Shown here: piece by piece, positions 53,649-62,280 of the stretch
Layout of the letters: every line of letters starts with the position of its first letter
Numbering within the stretch: position 1 is the first letter of the stretch
Assembly: GCF_003121985.1 (NCBI RefSeq)
Contig: NZ_QEWP01000001.1
Coordinates: forward strand, 310,001 to 374,000
Direction of reading: 5' to 3'
Source: Marinilabilia rubra
GTDB lineage: Bacteria > Bacteroidota > Bacteroidia > Bacteroidales > Marinilabiliaceae
Length of the DNA stretch: 64,000 bases
Translations under genes and position numbers: made by a program
Notes under the pieces: generated by a model
Told to the model about the DNA's origin: nothing
Databases searched by the model: none
The model's input: only the letters and a program-made list of their open reading frames with translations

Positions 53649-54245
53649 ATGATTAAGTCTTATTGGAATGAAGAATGGAAAGAAATCCCCTTTGAAAAAG
53701 GTGCTTTAAGGAAACGTTATGCAGTTTCAAATTATGGTCGTGTTGTTAGTTATTGTGCCGACGACATGAGCGATGCTTATTTTGTGAAAGGAGGTGTTTT
53801 AAAAGGATACAAAACGCTTCCCTTAAGACCTTTCGGCAAATCAAGAACCTACTATGTGCATAAACTTGTTGCCGAGCAATTTGTTGAGAAGATATCTGAC
53901 CAGCAGAAATATGTAATTCACCTGGACTATAATAAGTGTAACAACTTTGTTGAAAATCTCTGCTGGGCTGACAAGAAGGATATGTTTTGTCATCAACAGG
54001 GAAATCCTTTTGTGCTTGAAGGAAGAAAAAAAATGAAATCAAAAAAACATTGTGAAGGGGCGAAGTTGACTGATACACAGGTGATGTTGTTGAAAAAAAG
54101 AATTACCGATCCACAACGAAAAACCCGATTAAAAATCATTGCCCGCCAGTTTGGTATCAGCGAAATCCAACTTCACAGGATTAAGCGCGGAGAGAATTGG
54201 GGGCATGTGAAAGTTGAGGAGTCTGAAAAAGTGGACCGGGACTAA
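53649..54245 (+). CDS. NUMOD4/HNH endonuclease-like protein with C-terminal helix-turn-helix
   Basis: 198 residues. The N-terminal NUMOD4-type segment is EEWKEIP with YAVSNYGRVVSY (about 8-40). The HNH core (about 70-118) has YYVHKLVAEQF, VIHLDYNKCNNFVENLCW and a final FCHQ, so the H-N-H residues are all present. The C-terminus (about 135-185) has a helix-turn-helix-like segment, LKIIARQFGISEIQLHRI. Such proteins are usually intron-encoded or free-standing homing endonucleases. No intron or intein is seen nearby, and the gene sits 12 bp after argD and 11 bp before proC, as an integral operon member. Function here is unknown. Confidence 0.85.
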   Translation: MIKSYWNEEWKEIPFEKGALRKRYAVSNYGRVVSYCADDMSDAYFVKGGVLKGYKTLPLRPFGKSRTYYVHKLVAEQFVEKISDQQKYVIHLDYNKCNNFVENLCWADKKDMFCHQQGNPFVLEGRKKMKSKKHCEGAKLTDTQVMLLKKRITDPQRKTRLKIIARQFGISEIQLHRIKRGENWGHVKVEESEKVDRD

Positions 54246-54256
54246 AAAATATCCTG

Positions 54257-55063
54257 ATGATAAAAAAAATAGCCATAATCGGAGGTGGAAATCTTGGTTC
54301 TGCCATTGCTAAAGGACTCAAGAATGCTAAAAAACCATTCGAAGGAGAAATAGCTGTTACCCGCCGACGGGTGCACCTGATTAAGTCTCTTGAGCAGGAT
54401 GGCATTATAGTTGGTAAGGATAATGTTGAAGCAACTAAAAATGCGGATATTGTCGTCCTGGCAGTAAAGCCATATCAACTAAAGGATATTCTGGATGAAA
54501 TATCCCCGTATTTCCTGGAAAAAACGATTCTTATCTCTCTTGCAGCAGGTGTTGACTCCCTGCAAATTTCTGAAATGGCCGGAGGTCGTAAAGGCATCTT
54601 CAGGGTTATGCCCAACACGGCCATCTCTATCGGAGAGTCCATGACTTGTGTGTCGGCGTTCCAATCAACAGAAGAGCAAGATCAGATTATTAATGGTCTT
54701 TTTGAACCTGTTGGTGTTGTTCAGTTCATTCCGGAAGAATTAATGGCGTCAGCTACCGTTCTGGCTGCCTGTGGCATAGCATATGCCTTGAGGTTTATCA
54801 GGGCTGCAACTCAGGGGGGTGTTGAGATTGGTTTTGGTTCCGAGCTTGCTCTCCGAATTGCGTCGCAAACGGTTAAAGGAGCTGCCGAATTGATCATTCA
54901 GGATAAAAGTCATCCTGAAGCTGAAATCGATAAAGTAACCACTCCCAGAGGAATAACCATCTCGGGACTTAATGAAATGGAGCATCAAGGTTTTAGTTCC
55001 GCTTTGATAAAAGGGGTCCTTACTTCATTTGAGAAAATAGAAAACGCTGGTAAAAAGAAGTGA
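54257..55063 (+). CDS. proC: Pyrroline-5-carboxylate reductase
   Basis: 268 residues. The NAD(P)-binding loop is IAIIGGGNLGSAIAKGL; further segments are VVLAVKPYQLKDIL, FRVMPNTAISIGES and the C-terminal signature TPRGITISGLNEMEHQGF. It makes proline from pyrroline-5-carboxylate, the last step of proline synthesis. It overlaps the start of proB by 4 bp (GTGA). Its place inside an arginine operon fits the shared glutamate precursor. Confidence 0.95.
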   Translation: MIKKIAIIGGGNLGSAIAKGLKNAKKPFEGEIAVTRRRVHLIKSLEQDGIIVGKDNVEATKNADIVVLAVKPYQLKDILDEISPYFLEKTILISLAAGVDSLQISEMAGGRKGIFRVMPNTAISIGESMTCVSAFQSTEEQDQIINGLFEPVGVVQFIPEELMASATVLAACGIAYALRFIRAATQGGVEIGFGSELALRIASQTVKGAAELIIQDKSHPEAEIDKVTTPRGITISGLNEMEHQGFSSALIKGVLTSFEKIENAGKKK

Positions 55064-56166
55064 TAAACACTGAGAGCTTGTATTACAATTCAGTTACGAT
55101 AAAGGTGGGATCCAATGTGTTGACACAATCTAATGGTATGTTGGATTATCAACGAATTGAGCACCTGGCTGCCCAAATCTCCGACTTGCACAAACACGGT
55201 ACACGTGTTATCTTAGTCTCTTCCGGAGCAGTTGCTGCGGGGAGGAGTATGGTCCAATCCAATGGAACTAAGGATCCGGTTTCTCAGAGGCAATTGCTTT
55301 CGTCAGTAGGGCAGGTGAAATTGGTAAATCTTTACTCTCAGTTATTTGAAGATCATAATTTAACCTGTGCTCAGGTTTTGGTCACAAAGCAGGATTTCAG
55401 TACAAGGGAGCATTACCTTAATATGAAAAACTGTCTGTCGGTTTTGCTGGATAATGGCATTGTTCCTATTGTTAACGAAAATGATGCGGTCTCTGTTACA
55501 GCTCTGATGTTCACAGATAATGATGAGCTGGCAGGATTACTTTCATCGATGATGAATACGGATGCCCTTTTTGTGTTGAGTAATGTGGATGGTATTTATA
55601 CCGGAATGCCAGGCGACGAAGGAGCTGAATTAGTTCCGCTCATACGCGAAGGCAGGGAGGATTTAAGTTCATTTATCTCCACCACTAAAAGTGACTTTGG
55701 TAGAGGAGGGATGCTTACAAAATGCCGGATAGCTCAAAAAACTGCAGCTTCCGGAATAAATGTGCACATTGCAAACGGCACCCGGGATAACATTATTCTG
55801 GACCTTGCTACTAGTCCGGAAAGTGTCCAGCATACCCGGTTTGAAGCGAATAGCCCCAGACCCGCCATTAAAAAATGGATGGCTTATGCCGAAGGGTTTG
55901 CCAAAGCTGAGATTGTAGTCAACCAGGGAGCCCGATCGGCACTCACTGGTCCCAAAGCAAGGAGTGTGCTGCTTGCAGGAGTGGTCTCTTTTCTGGGTGA
56001 TTTCAAAAAAGGAGATCTTCTGAGAATTAGAGATGAAGAAGGCGTTCTGATAGGCATTGGCAGGGCTCAGTATGAAAAAGCTTTAGCAGAAAGACATTTG
56101 GAAGATGACAAGTACCGTCCTCTGGTTCATTACGACTATTTGTTTATTTTCCCGGATGTACATTAA
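55060..56166 (+). CDS. proB: Glutamate 5-kinase
   Basis: 368 residues, probable GTG start (55060-55062) overlapping the proC stop as GTGA, which implies translational coupling. The amino acid kinase fold begins VTIKVGSNVLTQSNGM and has VSSGAVAAGRSMVQ, VPIVNENDAVSV, and FALSNVDGIY-like FVLSNVDGIYTG. The C-terminal 80 residues form a PUA domain (GARSALTGPKARSVLLAGV). It phosphorylates glutamate on the first committed step of proline synthesis and is normally feedback-inhibited by proline. It is followed by proA after 46 bp. Confidence 0.94.
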   Translation: MINTESLYYNSVTIKVGSNVLTQSNGMLDYQRIEHLAAQISDLHKHGTRVILVSSGAVAAGRSMVQSNGTKDPVSQRQLLSSVGQVKLVNLYSQLFEDHNLTCAQVLVTKQDFSTREHYLNMKNCLSVLLDNGIVPIVNENDAVSVTALMFTDNDELAGLLSSMMNTDALFVLSNVDGIYTGMPGDEGAELVPLIREGREDLSSFISTTKSDFGRGGMLTKCRIAQKTAASGINVHIANGTRDNIILDLATSPESVQHTRFEANSPRPAIKKWMAYAEGFAKAEIVVNQGARSALTGPKARSVLLAGVVSFLGDFKKGDLLRIRDEEGVLIGIGRAQYEKALAERHLEDDKYRPLVHYDYLFIFPDVH

Positions 56167-56212
56167 ATCCTTCGTTCGAAATTGTTTTATGATGATTTGA
56201 AAATTAACCGAT

Positions 56213-57460
56213 ATGACCAATCTTGACCAATTTAAACAAGCTAAGGAGGCAGCACAGATAATGGTTCGTCTTAAAGATGAGCAAATCAGGGAAGTGTTGA
56301 CGGATTTGGCTGATACAATGGAAGCGCGTACTGCTTTGCTGTTGAGTGCAAATAAAAAAGACCTGGAGAGAATGGATGAGTCGGATCCCAGATACGACCG
56401 CTTGATGCTCACCGCTGAAAGAGTTGAAGGTATTGCCACGGACATGAGGGCTGTAGCCAATATGGAGACTCCTTTGGGTGAGGTTTTGGATGAGCGCGAA
56501 ATGCCTTCCAGGCTTCACTTGAAGAAAGTTACCGTACCTATTGGGGTGGTGGGAGTAATTTATGAAGCTCGACCGAATGTAACATTTGACGTGTTTTCCC
56601 TTTGTTTCAAATCAGGCAATGTTTGTGTGCTAAAAGGCGGACAGGATGCCTGGCACTCTAATCTTGCAGGAGTGGGCATTATTCGGGAATGTTTGGCTTC
56701 ACATGCCATTTCTTCTGAAGTGGTCCAACTGCTCCCGCCAGACCGCGAAGCAGCCAAAGATTTGATGCAGGCCGACGGCTACGTTGATATGCTTATTCCT
56801 CGTGGTTCTCAGGGTTTGATCAACTCTGTCAGAGAAGAATCTAAGATTCCGGTTATTGAAACCGGTGCCGGAATTGTGCATACTTACTTTGATGTTTCCG
56901 GAGATTTGGAGAAAGGAAAACGGGTTGTGTTTAATGCCAAAACCCGTCGCCCAAGTGTTTGTAATGCTCTGGACTGTCTTGTTATACATGCTGAACGATT
57001 GAGTGACTTGCCTGAAATGCTTGCTGCCATGGCTGTAAAAGATGTGGTGGTGGAAGCTGATGAAATGTCATACAGTCAATTAAAAGGGCATTATCCCGAC
57101 CAACTGCTGGAGAGGGCCAATGAAGAGTCATTCGGGACGGAATTCCTGGGGTTTCGGATGGCAGTAAAAACAGTAAAGAGTTTTGATGAGGCTATTGCGC
57201 ATGTCACCACCTTTAGTTCGAAGCACAGCGAAGCTATAATTGCTGAGGATGAAGCAACAATTGCCCGCTATTTTAATGAAGTAGACGCAGCAGCTGTTTA
57301 TGCCAATACATCTACCGCTTTCACAGATGGAGCTCAGTTTGGTTTAGGGGCTGAGATTGGAATTAGTACTCAAAAACTGCATGCACGTGGCCCGATGAGC
57401 TTAAAGGAGTTGACAAGCTACAAATGGCTCATAGATAGCGATGGAGTAACACGCCCTTAG
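56213..57460 (+). CDS. proA: Gamma-glutamyl phosphate reductase
   Basis: 415-residue aldehyde dehydrogenase-superfamily enzyme. The catalytic Cys lies in RRPSVCNALDCLVIH. Other matches are VPIGVVGVIYEARPNVTFDV at the cofactor site, IPRGSQGLINSV and the C-terminal GLGAEIGISTQKLHARGPM. It reduces glutamyl phosphate to the semialdehyde that cyclises to pyrroline-5-carboxylate. It follows proB by 46 bp and precedes argF' by 63 bp, so proline genes are embedded in the arginine operon. Confidence 0.95.
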   Translation: MTNLDQFKQAKEAAQIMVRLKDEQIREVLTDLADTMEARTALLLSANKKDLERMDESDPRYDRLMLTAERVEGIATDMRAVANMETPLGEVLDEREMPSRLHLKKVTVPIGVVGVIYEARPNVTFDVFSLCFKSGNVCVLKGGQDAWHSNLAGVGIIRECLASHAISSEVVQLLPPDREAAKDLMQADGYVDMLIPRGSQGLINSVREESKIPVIETGAGIVHTYFDVSGDLEKGKRVVFNAKTRRPSVCNALDCLVIHAERLSDLPEMLAAMAVKDVVVEADEMSYSQLKGHYPDQLLERANEESFGTEFLGFRMAVKTVKSFDEAIAHVTTFSSKHSEAIIAEDEATIARYFNEVDAAAVYANTSTAFTDGAQFGLGAEIGISTQKLHARGPMSLKELTSYKWLIDSDGVTRP

Positions 57461-57523
57461 CGCTTTTATACATTCAGCTAGCGCTTTATTTTTCTCAACC
57501 CGGCCTTTTAAAAAACTTTAAGT

Positions 57524-58471
57524 ATGAAAAGATTTCTCACACCCTCAGATATTGGCGATCTCGAACAAGCATTGAAAGATGCTGCCGAAGTAAAAAAAGA
57601 CCCTTACGGTCATCAATATCTTGGTAAAAACAAAACGGCTGTTCTTATTTTCTTTAATTCCAGCCTGAGAACCCGCTTAAGTACCCAAAAAGCGGCGGCC
57701 AACCTCGGGATGAATGTTATTGTGCTCGACATTAATAAGGATGGCTGGCAACTTGAGACTGAATTCGGAGTTGTAATGGATGGTGATAAGCCCGAGCATA
57801 TTCGTGAAGCAGTTCCTGTGATTGGACAATATTGCGACATTATTGCGGTTCGTTCCTTTGCTAAGTTTGAAGACAAAGAGGAGGATTACAGCGAACGTTT
57901 GCTGAATCAGTTTATTCAGTTTTCCGGAAAGCCTGTTATCAGTATGGAATCTGCAACAAGGCATCCTTTGCAGGCTTTTGCTGATTTGGTAACTATAGAA
58001 GAGCATCGCAAAGTGAAGCGGCCCAAGGTGGTTCTTACCTGGGCGCCCCACCCCAAAGCATTGCCCCAGGCAGTTCCCAATTCATTTGTGGAATGGATGA
58101 AAGAAGCCGATGTGGATTTGACAGTGACTCATCCTGAGGGATATGAGCTGGCTCCCGAGTTTATGGAGGGCGTTCATGTTGAATACGATCAGAAAAAGGC
58201 ATTCGAAGGAGCCGATTTTATATATGCTAAAAGCTGGGCCAGTTTCTCTGAATATGGGAAGGTGCTGTCAACCGATCGCAGCTGGACTGTTGATGAGGAA
58301 AAAATGGCTTTGACCAATGATGCCAAATTTATGCATTGCCTGCCGGTAAGGCGCAATATGGTTGTAAGCGATGGTGTTATAGACAGTCCGAATTCAATTG
58401 TGATCGAGGAAGCTGCTAATCGTGTGGTTAGCGCCCAGGCTGTTCTTAAGCGTATGCTGGAAAACTTATAA
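57524..58471 (+). CDS. argF': N-succinylornithine carbamoyltransferase (ArgF' type)
   Basis: 315 residues. It is a transcarbamylase with carbamoyl-phosphate motif FFNSSLRTRLST (residues 43-54) and HCLPVRRN near the C-terminus. It closely resembles the Bacteroides fragilis enzyme by my recollection, including GMNVIVLDIN, VMDGDKPEH and TWAPHPKALPQAVPNS. Published work on these enzymes assigns specificity to one residue, Pro90 in the succinyl type and Glu92 in the acetyl type; counting gives Pro at position 90 here (DKPEH). Hence the substrate is predicted to be N-succinylornithine, not ornithine. It carbamoylates the acylated ornithine before ArgE removes the acyl group. Confidence 0.92.
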   Translation: MKRFLTPSDIGDLEQALKDAAEVKKDPYGHQYLGKNKTAVLIFFNSSLRTRLSTQKAAANLGMNVIVLDINKDGWQLETEFGVVMDGDKPEHIREAVPVIGQYCDIIAVRSFAKFEDKEEDYSERLLNQFIQFSGKPVISMESATRHPLQAFADLVTIEEHRKVKRPKVVLTWAPHPKALPQAVPNSFVEWMKEADVDLTVTHPEGYELAPEFMEGVHVEYDQKKAFEGADFIYAKSWASFSEYGKVLSTDRSWTVDEEKMALTNDAKFMHCLPVRRNMVVSDGVIDSPNSIVIEEAANRVVSAQAVLKRMLENL

Positions 58472-58509
58472 TTGAAAATGATTGCCTGTAAGGGGTAAAA
58501 AAGATTTAC

Positions 58510-59286
58510 ATGGACCAACAACTGACTATAGTAAAAGTAGGTGGCAAGGTTTTGGAGAACCGCGAAACGTTGAGTGTTTTTCTGGATGATTTTACGGCTT
58601 TACCGGGAGCCAAAATTTTGGTACATGGAGGGGGGCGTTCAGCCACAACCATGGCTCAGCGTTTGGGGCTTGAAACCAGAATGGTTGAAGGAAGAAGGAT
58701 TACAGATGCCGGGATGTTGGAGGTCGTTACAATGGTCTATGGAGGGCTGGTTAATAAAAACGTAGTGGCAGGCCTTCAAGCCAGAGGAGTTAATGCTTTT
58801 GGCGTAACAGGTGCTGATTTTAACCTGATTAAAGCGCATAAAAGAACTGGTGCTGAAATCGATTATGGCTTTGTAGGTGATGTGGACGAAGTGAATCCGG
58901 AATCTTTGGCAGGTCTCGTTAAGCAGGAAATTGTTCCTGTTGTTGCTCCTCTTACACATGATGGAAGTGGTAATCTTTTAAACACAAATGCTGATACCAT
59001 TGCCTCCTCACTCGCTGTTAGTTTTGCGCAAAGCTTTGATACTAGTTTGGTTTATTGCTTTGAAAAGCCAGGCGTTCTGATTAATCCTGAAGACGACAAT
59101 ACGCTTATTCCTTATTTAAATCGTGAATTATTTGATATGTACCGGGAGGAAGGCATAATTGCTGAAGGAATGGTTCCTAAGCTGGAGAATGGGTTCAACT
59201 CTCTTGCCAATGGTGTGCTGGAGGTTGTTATTACTAATATTGAAGGGCTTTCAATTCCCGGTAGAGGCACAACTCTGGGTGAGTAA
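58510..59286 (+). CDS. argB: N-acylglutamate kinase
   Basis: 258-residue amino acid kinase. The N-terminal VKVGGKVLENRETL (lysine- and glycine-rich phosphate-binding loop), LVHGGGRSATTMAQRLGLE and GVNAFGVTGAD are the family's conserved parts; the ATP site is KLENGFNSLANGVLEVVI near the C-terminus. It phosphorylates the acylated glutamate. Length is the short feedback-insensitive size seen without the N-terminal helix found in arginine-inhibited enzymes; regulation by arginine is therefore less likely. It ends 234 bp before argE, where a highly structured leader lies. Confidence 0.92.
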   Translation: MDQQLTIVKVGGKVLENRETLSVFLDDFTALPGAKILVHGGGRSATTMAQRLGLETRMVEGRRITDAGMLEVVTMVYGGLVNKNVVAGLQARGVNAFGVTGADFNLIKAHKRTGAEIDYGFVGDVDEVNPESLAGLVKQEIVPVVAPLTHDGSGNLLNTNADTIASSLAVSFAQSFDTSLVYCFEKPGVLINPEDDNTLIPYLNRELFDMYREEGIIAEGMVPKLENGFNSLANGVLEVVITNIEGLSIPGRGTTLGE

Positions 59287-59359
59287 TGCTGATTGCTGCG
59301 TCTGCATTTTGCTTGTTCCGGTTTCATTTTCGTAATTTAAATATTTCGGCTTTAACCTC

Positions 59360-59487
59360 TTTGCACTCAGAAATTATTCTGTTGAAATGAATGTTGTTTT
59401 TGAGTGCAAAACGATGTAAAGAGCATGAATTAAGTACATCGTGAGTTTCATTCGGTCAATGGATTAACCAAATATTGATCGAATGAA
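59360..59487 (+). ncRNA. Three consecutive hairpins in the argB-argE interval, candidate structured RNA
   Basis: Hairpin 1: TTTGCACTCA (59360-59369) with TGAGTGCAAA (59401-59410), extendable to 15 pairs with two G-U pairs. Hairpin 2: ACGATGTA (59411-59418) with TACATCGT (59435-59442). Hairpin 3: TTCATTCGGTCAAT (59447-59460) with ATTGATCGAATGAA (59474-59487), 14 pairs of which one is G-U. They abut with 0 and 4 nt between them, and none is followed by a T-run, so they are not terminators. The element ends 33 nt before the argE ATG. Confidence 0.6.
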
Positions 59488-59520
59488 GAAAACGTATCTC
59501 CCGTCATAAATTAACTAAAA

Positions 59521-60600
59521 ATGTTTCTAATGAATCAACATTCTTATATCTCCGACTCTATTGAACTGCTCAAAAGTATGATTGACATTCAATCATTTAG
59601 TCGTGAAGAAAAGGATGTTGCTGATTTTATTGAACAATTTCTGAAAATAAGAGGACTCTCCCCCCGACGAAAGGGCAATAACATTTGGGTGATTTCAAAG
59701 CATTATTCACAGGATAAACCTACTGTATTATTAAACTCCCACATAGACACTGTTCGCCCTTCTTCCGGTTGGACTTATTCACCAACCAGGTCAACTATTG
59801 AGAGTGACAGAATTTATGGTTTGGGGAGCAATGATGCAGGGGCATCGGTTGTCTCTTTGTTGGCCCTGTTTAGAATTCTTGAAGAAGAAGAGCAGCCCTG
59901 TAATTTTATTTTCTCTGCTACTGCCGAAGAGGAGATTTCAGGAGATGGTGGTGTGGCCTCTATTCTTGATGAACTTTCACCTGTTGATTTGGGTGTTGTT
60001 GGGGAGCCCACCCGTATGCAGATGGCAGTGGCTGAAAAGGGGTTGATGGTCCTCGATGGGGAGGTGATGGGTAAAAGCGGTCACGCAGCCCGCAATGAAG
60101 GGATAAATGCTATTTATCAGGCGTTGTCTGTCATTGATTGGTTTAAAAACTTTGAATTTTCCAAAAAGTCCGATTTTCTGGGTGATGTTAAAATGACTGT
60201 CACCGGTATTGAAGCCGGCTCACAGCATAATGTTGTTCCCGACTCCTGCAAATTTATGGTGGATATACGGGTTAATGAACATTATCAAAACCGGGAGCTG
60301 TTTGAATTGATTCAGCAGCAGGTGAGTTGCGAATTGACGGCCCGCTCATTCAGGCTTAACAGCTCTTTCATTCCCGTCGATCATCCTTTAGTTAAACGAG
60401 GAGAGGAATTGGGGTTGGAGAAATATGGTTCACCTACCACTTCAGATCAGGCACGAATGCCATTTCCTACAATAAAGATAGGACCGGGAGATTCGGCGCG
60501 ATCGCATACTCCAAATGAGTATATTATAGTTTCAGAAATAATTGAAGGCGTTCAAATTTACAAGGGATTACTTGAAGGATTGCATATTAATTCAAAGTGA
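59521..60600 (+). CDS. argE: M20 family deacylase, predicted acylornithine/acylcitrulline deacylase
   Basis: 359-residue zinc dipeptidase-type enzyme. The metal-binding motifs are LLNSHIDTVRPSSGW (first His/Asp), YGLGSNDAGAS, and FSATAEEEISGDGG with the catalytic glutamate; the lid-domain MAVAEKGLMVLDGEV and GKSGHAARNEG are present. It removes the N-acyl group to free citrulline or ornithine; with a Bacteroides-type ArgF' the expected substrate is N-succinyl- or N-acetylcitrulline. It has its own 234-bp leader with three hairpins and starts at ATG 59521 (MFLMNQHSY). It is separated from argH by 325 bp. Confidence 0.87.
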   Translation: MFLMNQHSYISDSIELLKSMIDIQSFSREEKDVADFIEQFLKIRGLSPRRKGNNIWVISKHYSQDKPTVLLNSHIDTVRPSSGWTYSPTRSTIESDRIYGLGSNDAGASVVSLLALFRILEEEEQPCNFIFSATAEEEISGDGGVASILDELSPVDLGVVGEPTRMQMAVAEKGLMVLDGEVMGKSGHAARNEGINAIYQALSVIDWFKNFEFSKKSDFLGDVKMTVTGIEAGSQHNVVPDSCKFMVDIRVNEHYQNRELFELIQQQVSCELTARSFRLNSSFIPVDHPLVKRGEELGLEKYGSPTTSDQARMPFPTIKIGPGDSARSHTPNEYIIVSEIIEGVQIYKGLLEGLHINSK

Positions 60601-60925
60601 ATTTTTTTGTAATAAATGACTTTTGACAGATAAAATTTATTTTTTAGCTGTGATTTCTAAAATAATCGGTTATTTTTGTGATGCTTTCTAGAAAATGATG
60701 ACATTTTGGAGAAAAAATGTAATATTTTTTTCCATGATTTGAAAGTGAATATTATTCATTCTAACCTACTGGTGAAAAGTAAGGAGCGTAAAAAATATCA
60801 CCGGTAATTTTGCTTTCACCACATATTGTTCAACTTTCTTATATTAGGCTGAACGTAAGACTTTCCACGCAGTGGAGGAGGGTAAAAGGAATTCTGTCTT
60901 TTTTTGAAAAAAATGAATATACGAT
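60601..60925. other. Control region of argH
   Basis: 325 bp, no coding region. Two -7-like matches are present: TATTTTTG (60671-60678) and TAATTTTG (60805-60812). Other elements are an ARG-box-like palindrome at 60746-60758, a hairpin ACTGGTGA/TCACCGGT (60768-60805, one T-G pair) and a small hairpin TCCAC-GCA-GTGGA (60864-60876). Confidence 0.6.
60746..60758 (+). promoter_or_regulatory. ARG-box-like palindrome upstream of argH
   Basis: TGAATATTATTCA is a perfect 13-nt palindrome around one base, one base shorter than the E. coli consensus TGAATwwwwATTCA. It lies between the two candidate argH promoters. Confidence 0.5.
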
Positions 60926-62260
60926 ATGAAGCTTTGGGACAAAGGAACCAGTACCGACAAAAAGATTGAATCTTTTACAGTAGGCAAAGACAGGGAGCTC
61001 GATTTGTTTCTGGCCCCTTTTGATGTTGTTGGCACCATGGCTCATACCCGCATGCTGGCAAGTGTCGGGCTTTTATCCGATAAGGATCTTGGTCTGTTAT
61101 TGCCCGCCTTAAAAGATCTGTATAAAAATACGCAGGAAGGTGATTTTCAGATCGAGGAGGGTGTTGAAGATGTGCATTCACAGGTTGAAATGGAGCTTAC
61201 CCGGAAGTTGGGCGATGTTGGCAAGAAGGTTCACAGCGGTCGTTCAAGGAATGATCAGGTCTTGTTGGATCTTAAGCTTTTTACCCGTGACAGACTTATG
61301 CAGGTCACTCAATCTGTTGAACAACTGTTCGCTGTTCTACAAAAAAGAAGTGAGGAGCATAAAAATGATCTGTTGCCCGGGTATACGCATCTGCAGGTGG
61401 CTATGCCTTCATCATTCGGATTGTGGTTTGGTGCTTATGCCGAGAGCCTGGTGGATGATATGCATTTGATGTTGGGTGCCTGGAAAATTACCAATCAAAA
61501 TCCTTTAGGGGCTGCTGCAGGTTATGGAAACTCTTTTCCTCTCGATCGAAGATTAACCACGGAGTTGTTGGGTTTTGATGATTTGAGCTATAATGTTGTT
61601 TATGCTCAAATGGGGAGAGGTAAGATGGAGCGTTCTGTTGCAATGGCACTTTCTTCTGTGGCTTCAACTTTATCACGTTTAGCCGTTGATGCTTGTTTGT
61701 ATATGAGTCAAAACTTTGGGTTCATTAAGCTCCCTGATGAATTCACCACTGGTTCAAGCATTATGCCCCATAAAAAGAATCCCGATGTTTTTGAACTTCT
61801 CAGGGCTCGTTGCAACCGGTTGATTGATGTACCTCAGCAAATAGCTATGATAACCGGGAATTTGCCTTCAGGATATTTCAGGGATTTGCAGCTAATCAAG
61901 GAAATATTTATACCGGCTTTTGACGAAATATTAAGCTGTTTGGAGTTGATGACTCTTGCAGTTGAGAAAATGGATGTTGTTTCGGAGATAATGAACAACG
62001 AACTTTACAAATATGCCTTTAGTGTGGAAGAAGTAAACCGCCGGGTTTTAAAGGGAGTGCCATTTAGAGATGCTTACAAACAGGTGGGACTGGAAATTGA
62101 GAAAGGCAAGTTCTCGCCTAATACTTCGGGTGTTCAGCATACTCATGAGGGGAGTATCGGAAACCTTTGTAACGCTGAAATAAAAAAGAAAATGCAGGAT
62201 GTTATTGGGCAATTTTCTTTTGACAGGGTGCGCGATGCGATAGGGAATATTATTACTTAA
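60926..62260 (+). CDS. argH: Argininosuccinate lyase
   Basis: 444-residue fumarase-superfamily enzyme. It has HSGRSRNDQVLLDLKLF and GYTHLQVAMPSSFGLW, and the third motif GSSIMPHKKNPDVFELLR with the catalytic Ser. It cleaves argininosuccinate to arginine and fumarate. A long 5' leader with an ARG-box-like site precedes it, and citrate synthase begins 20 bp after its stop. Start ATG 60926 (MKLWDKGTSTDKKIESF) is the family's usual N-terminus. Confidence 0.96.
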   Translation: MKLWDKGTSTDKKIESFTVGKDRELDLFLAPFDVVGTMAHTRMLASVGLLSDKDLGLLLPALKDLYKNTQEGDFQIEEGVEDVHSQVEMELTRKLGDVGKKVHSGRSRNDQVLLDLKLFTRDRLMQVTQSVEQLFAVLQKRSEEHKNDLLPGYTHLQVAMPSSFGLWFGAYAESLVDDMHLMLGAWKITNQNPLGAAAGYGNSFPLDRRLTTELLGFDDLSYNVVYAQMGRGKMERSVAMALSSVASTLSRLAVDACLYMSQNFGFIKLPDEFTTGSSIMPHKKNPDVFELLRARCNRLIDVPQQIAMITGNLPSGYFRDLQLIKEIFIPAFDEILSCLELMTLAVEKMDVVSEIMNNELYKYAFSVEEVNRRVLKGVPFRDAYKQVGLEIEKGKFSPNTSGVQHTHEGSIGNLCNAEIKKKMQDVIGQFSFDRVRDAIGNIIT

Positions 62261-62280
62261 CTAACCAAAAAACTGTGTAT

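Noticed and set aside
53649-54245. Homing endonuclease with an intron or intein in argD or proC
   Set aside because: Both neighbours are full-length and uninterrupted; the gene is free-standing.
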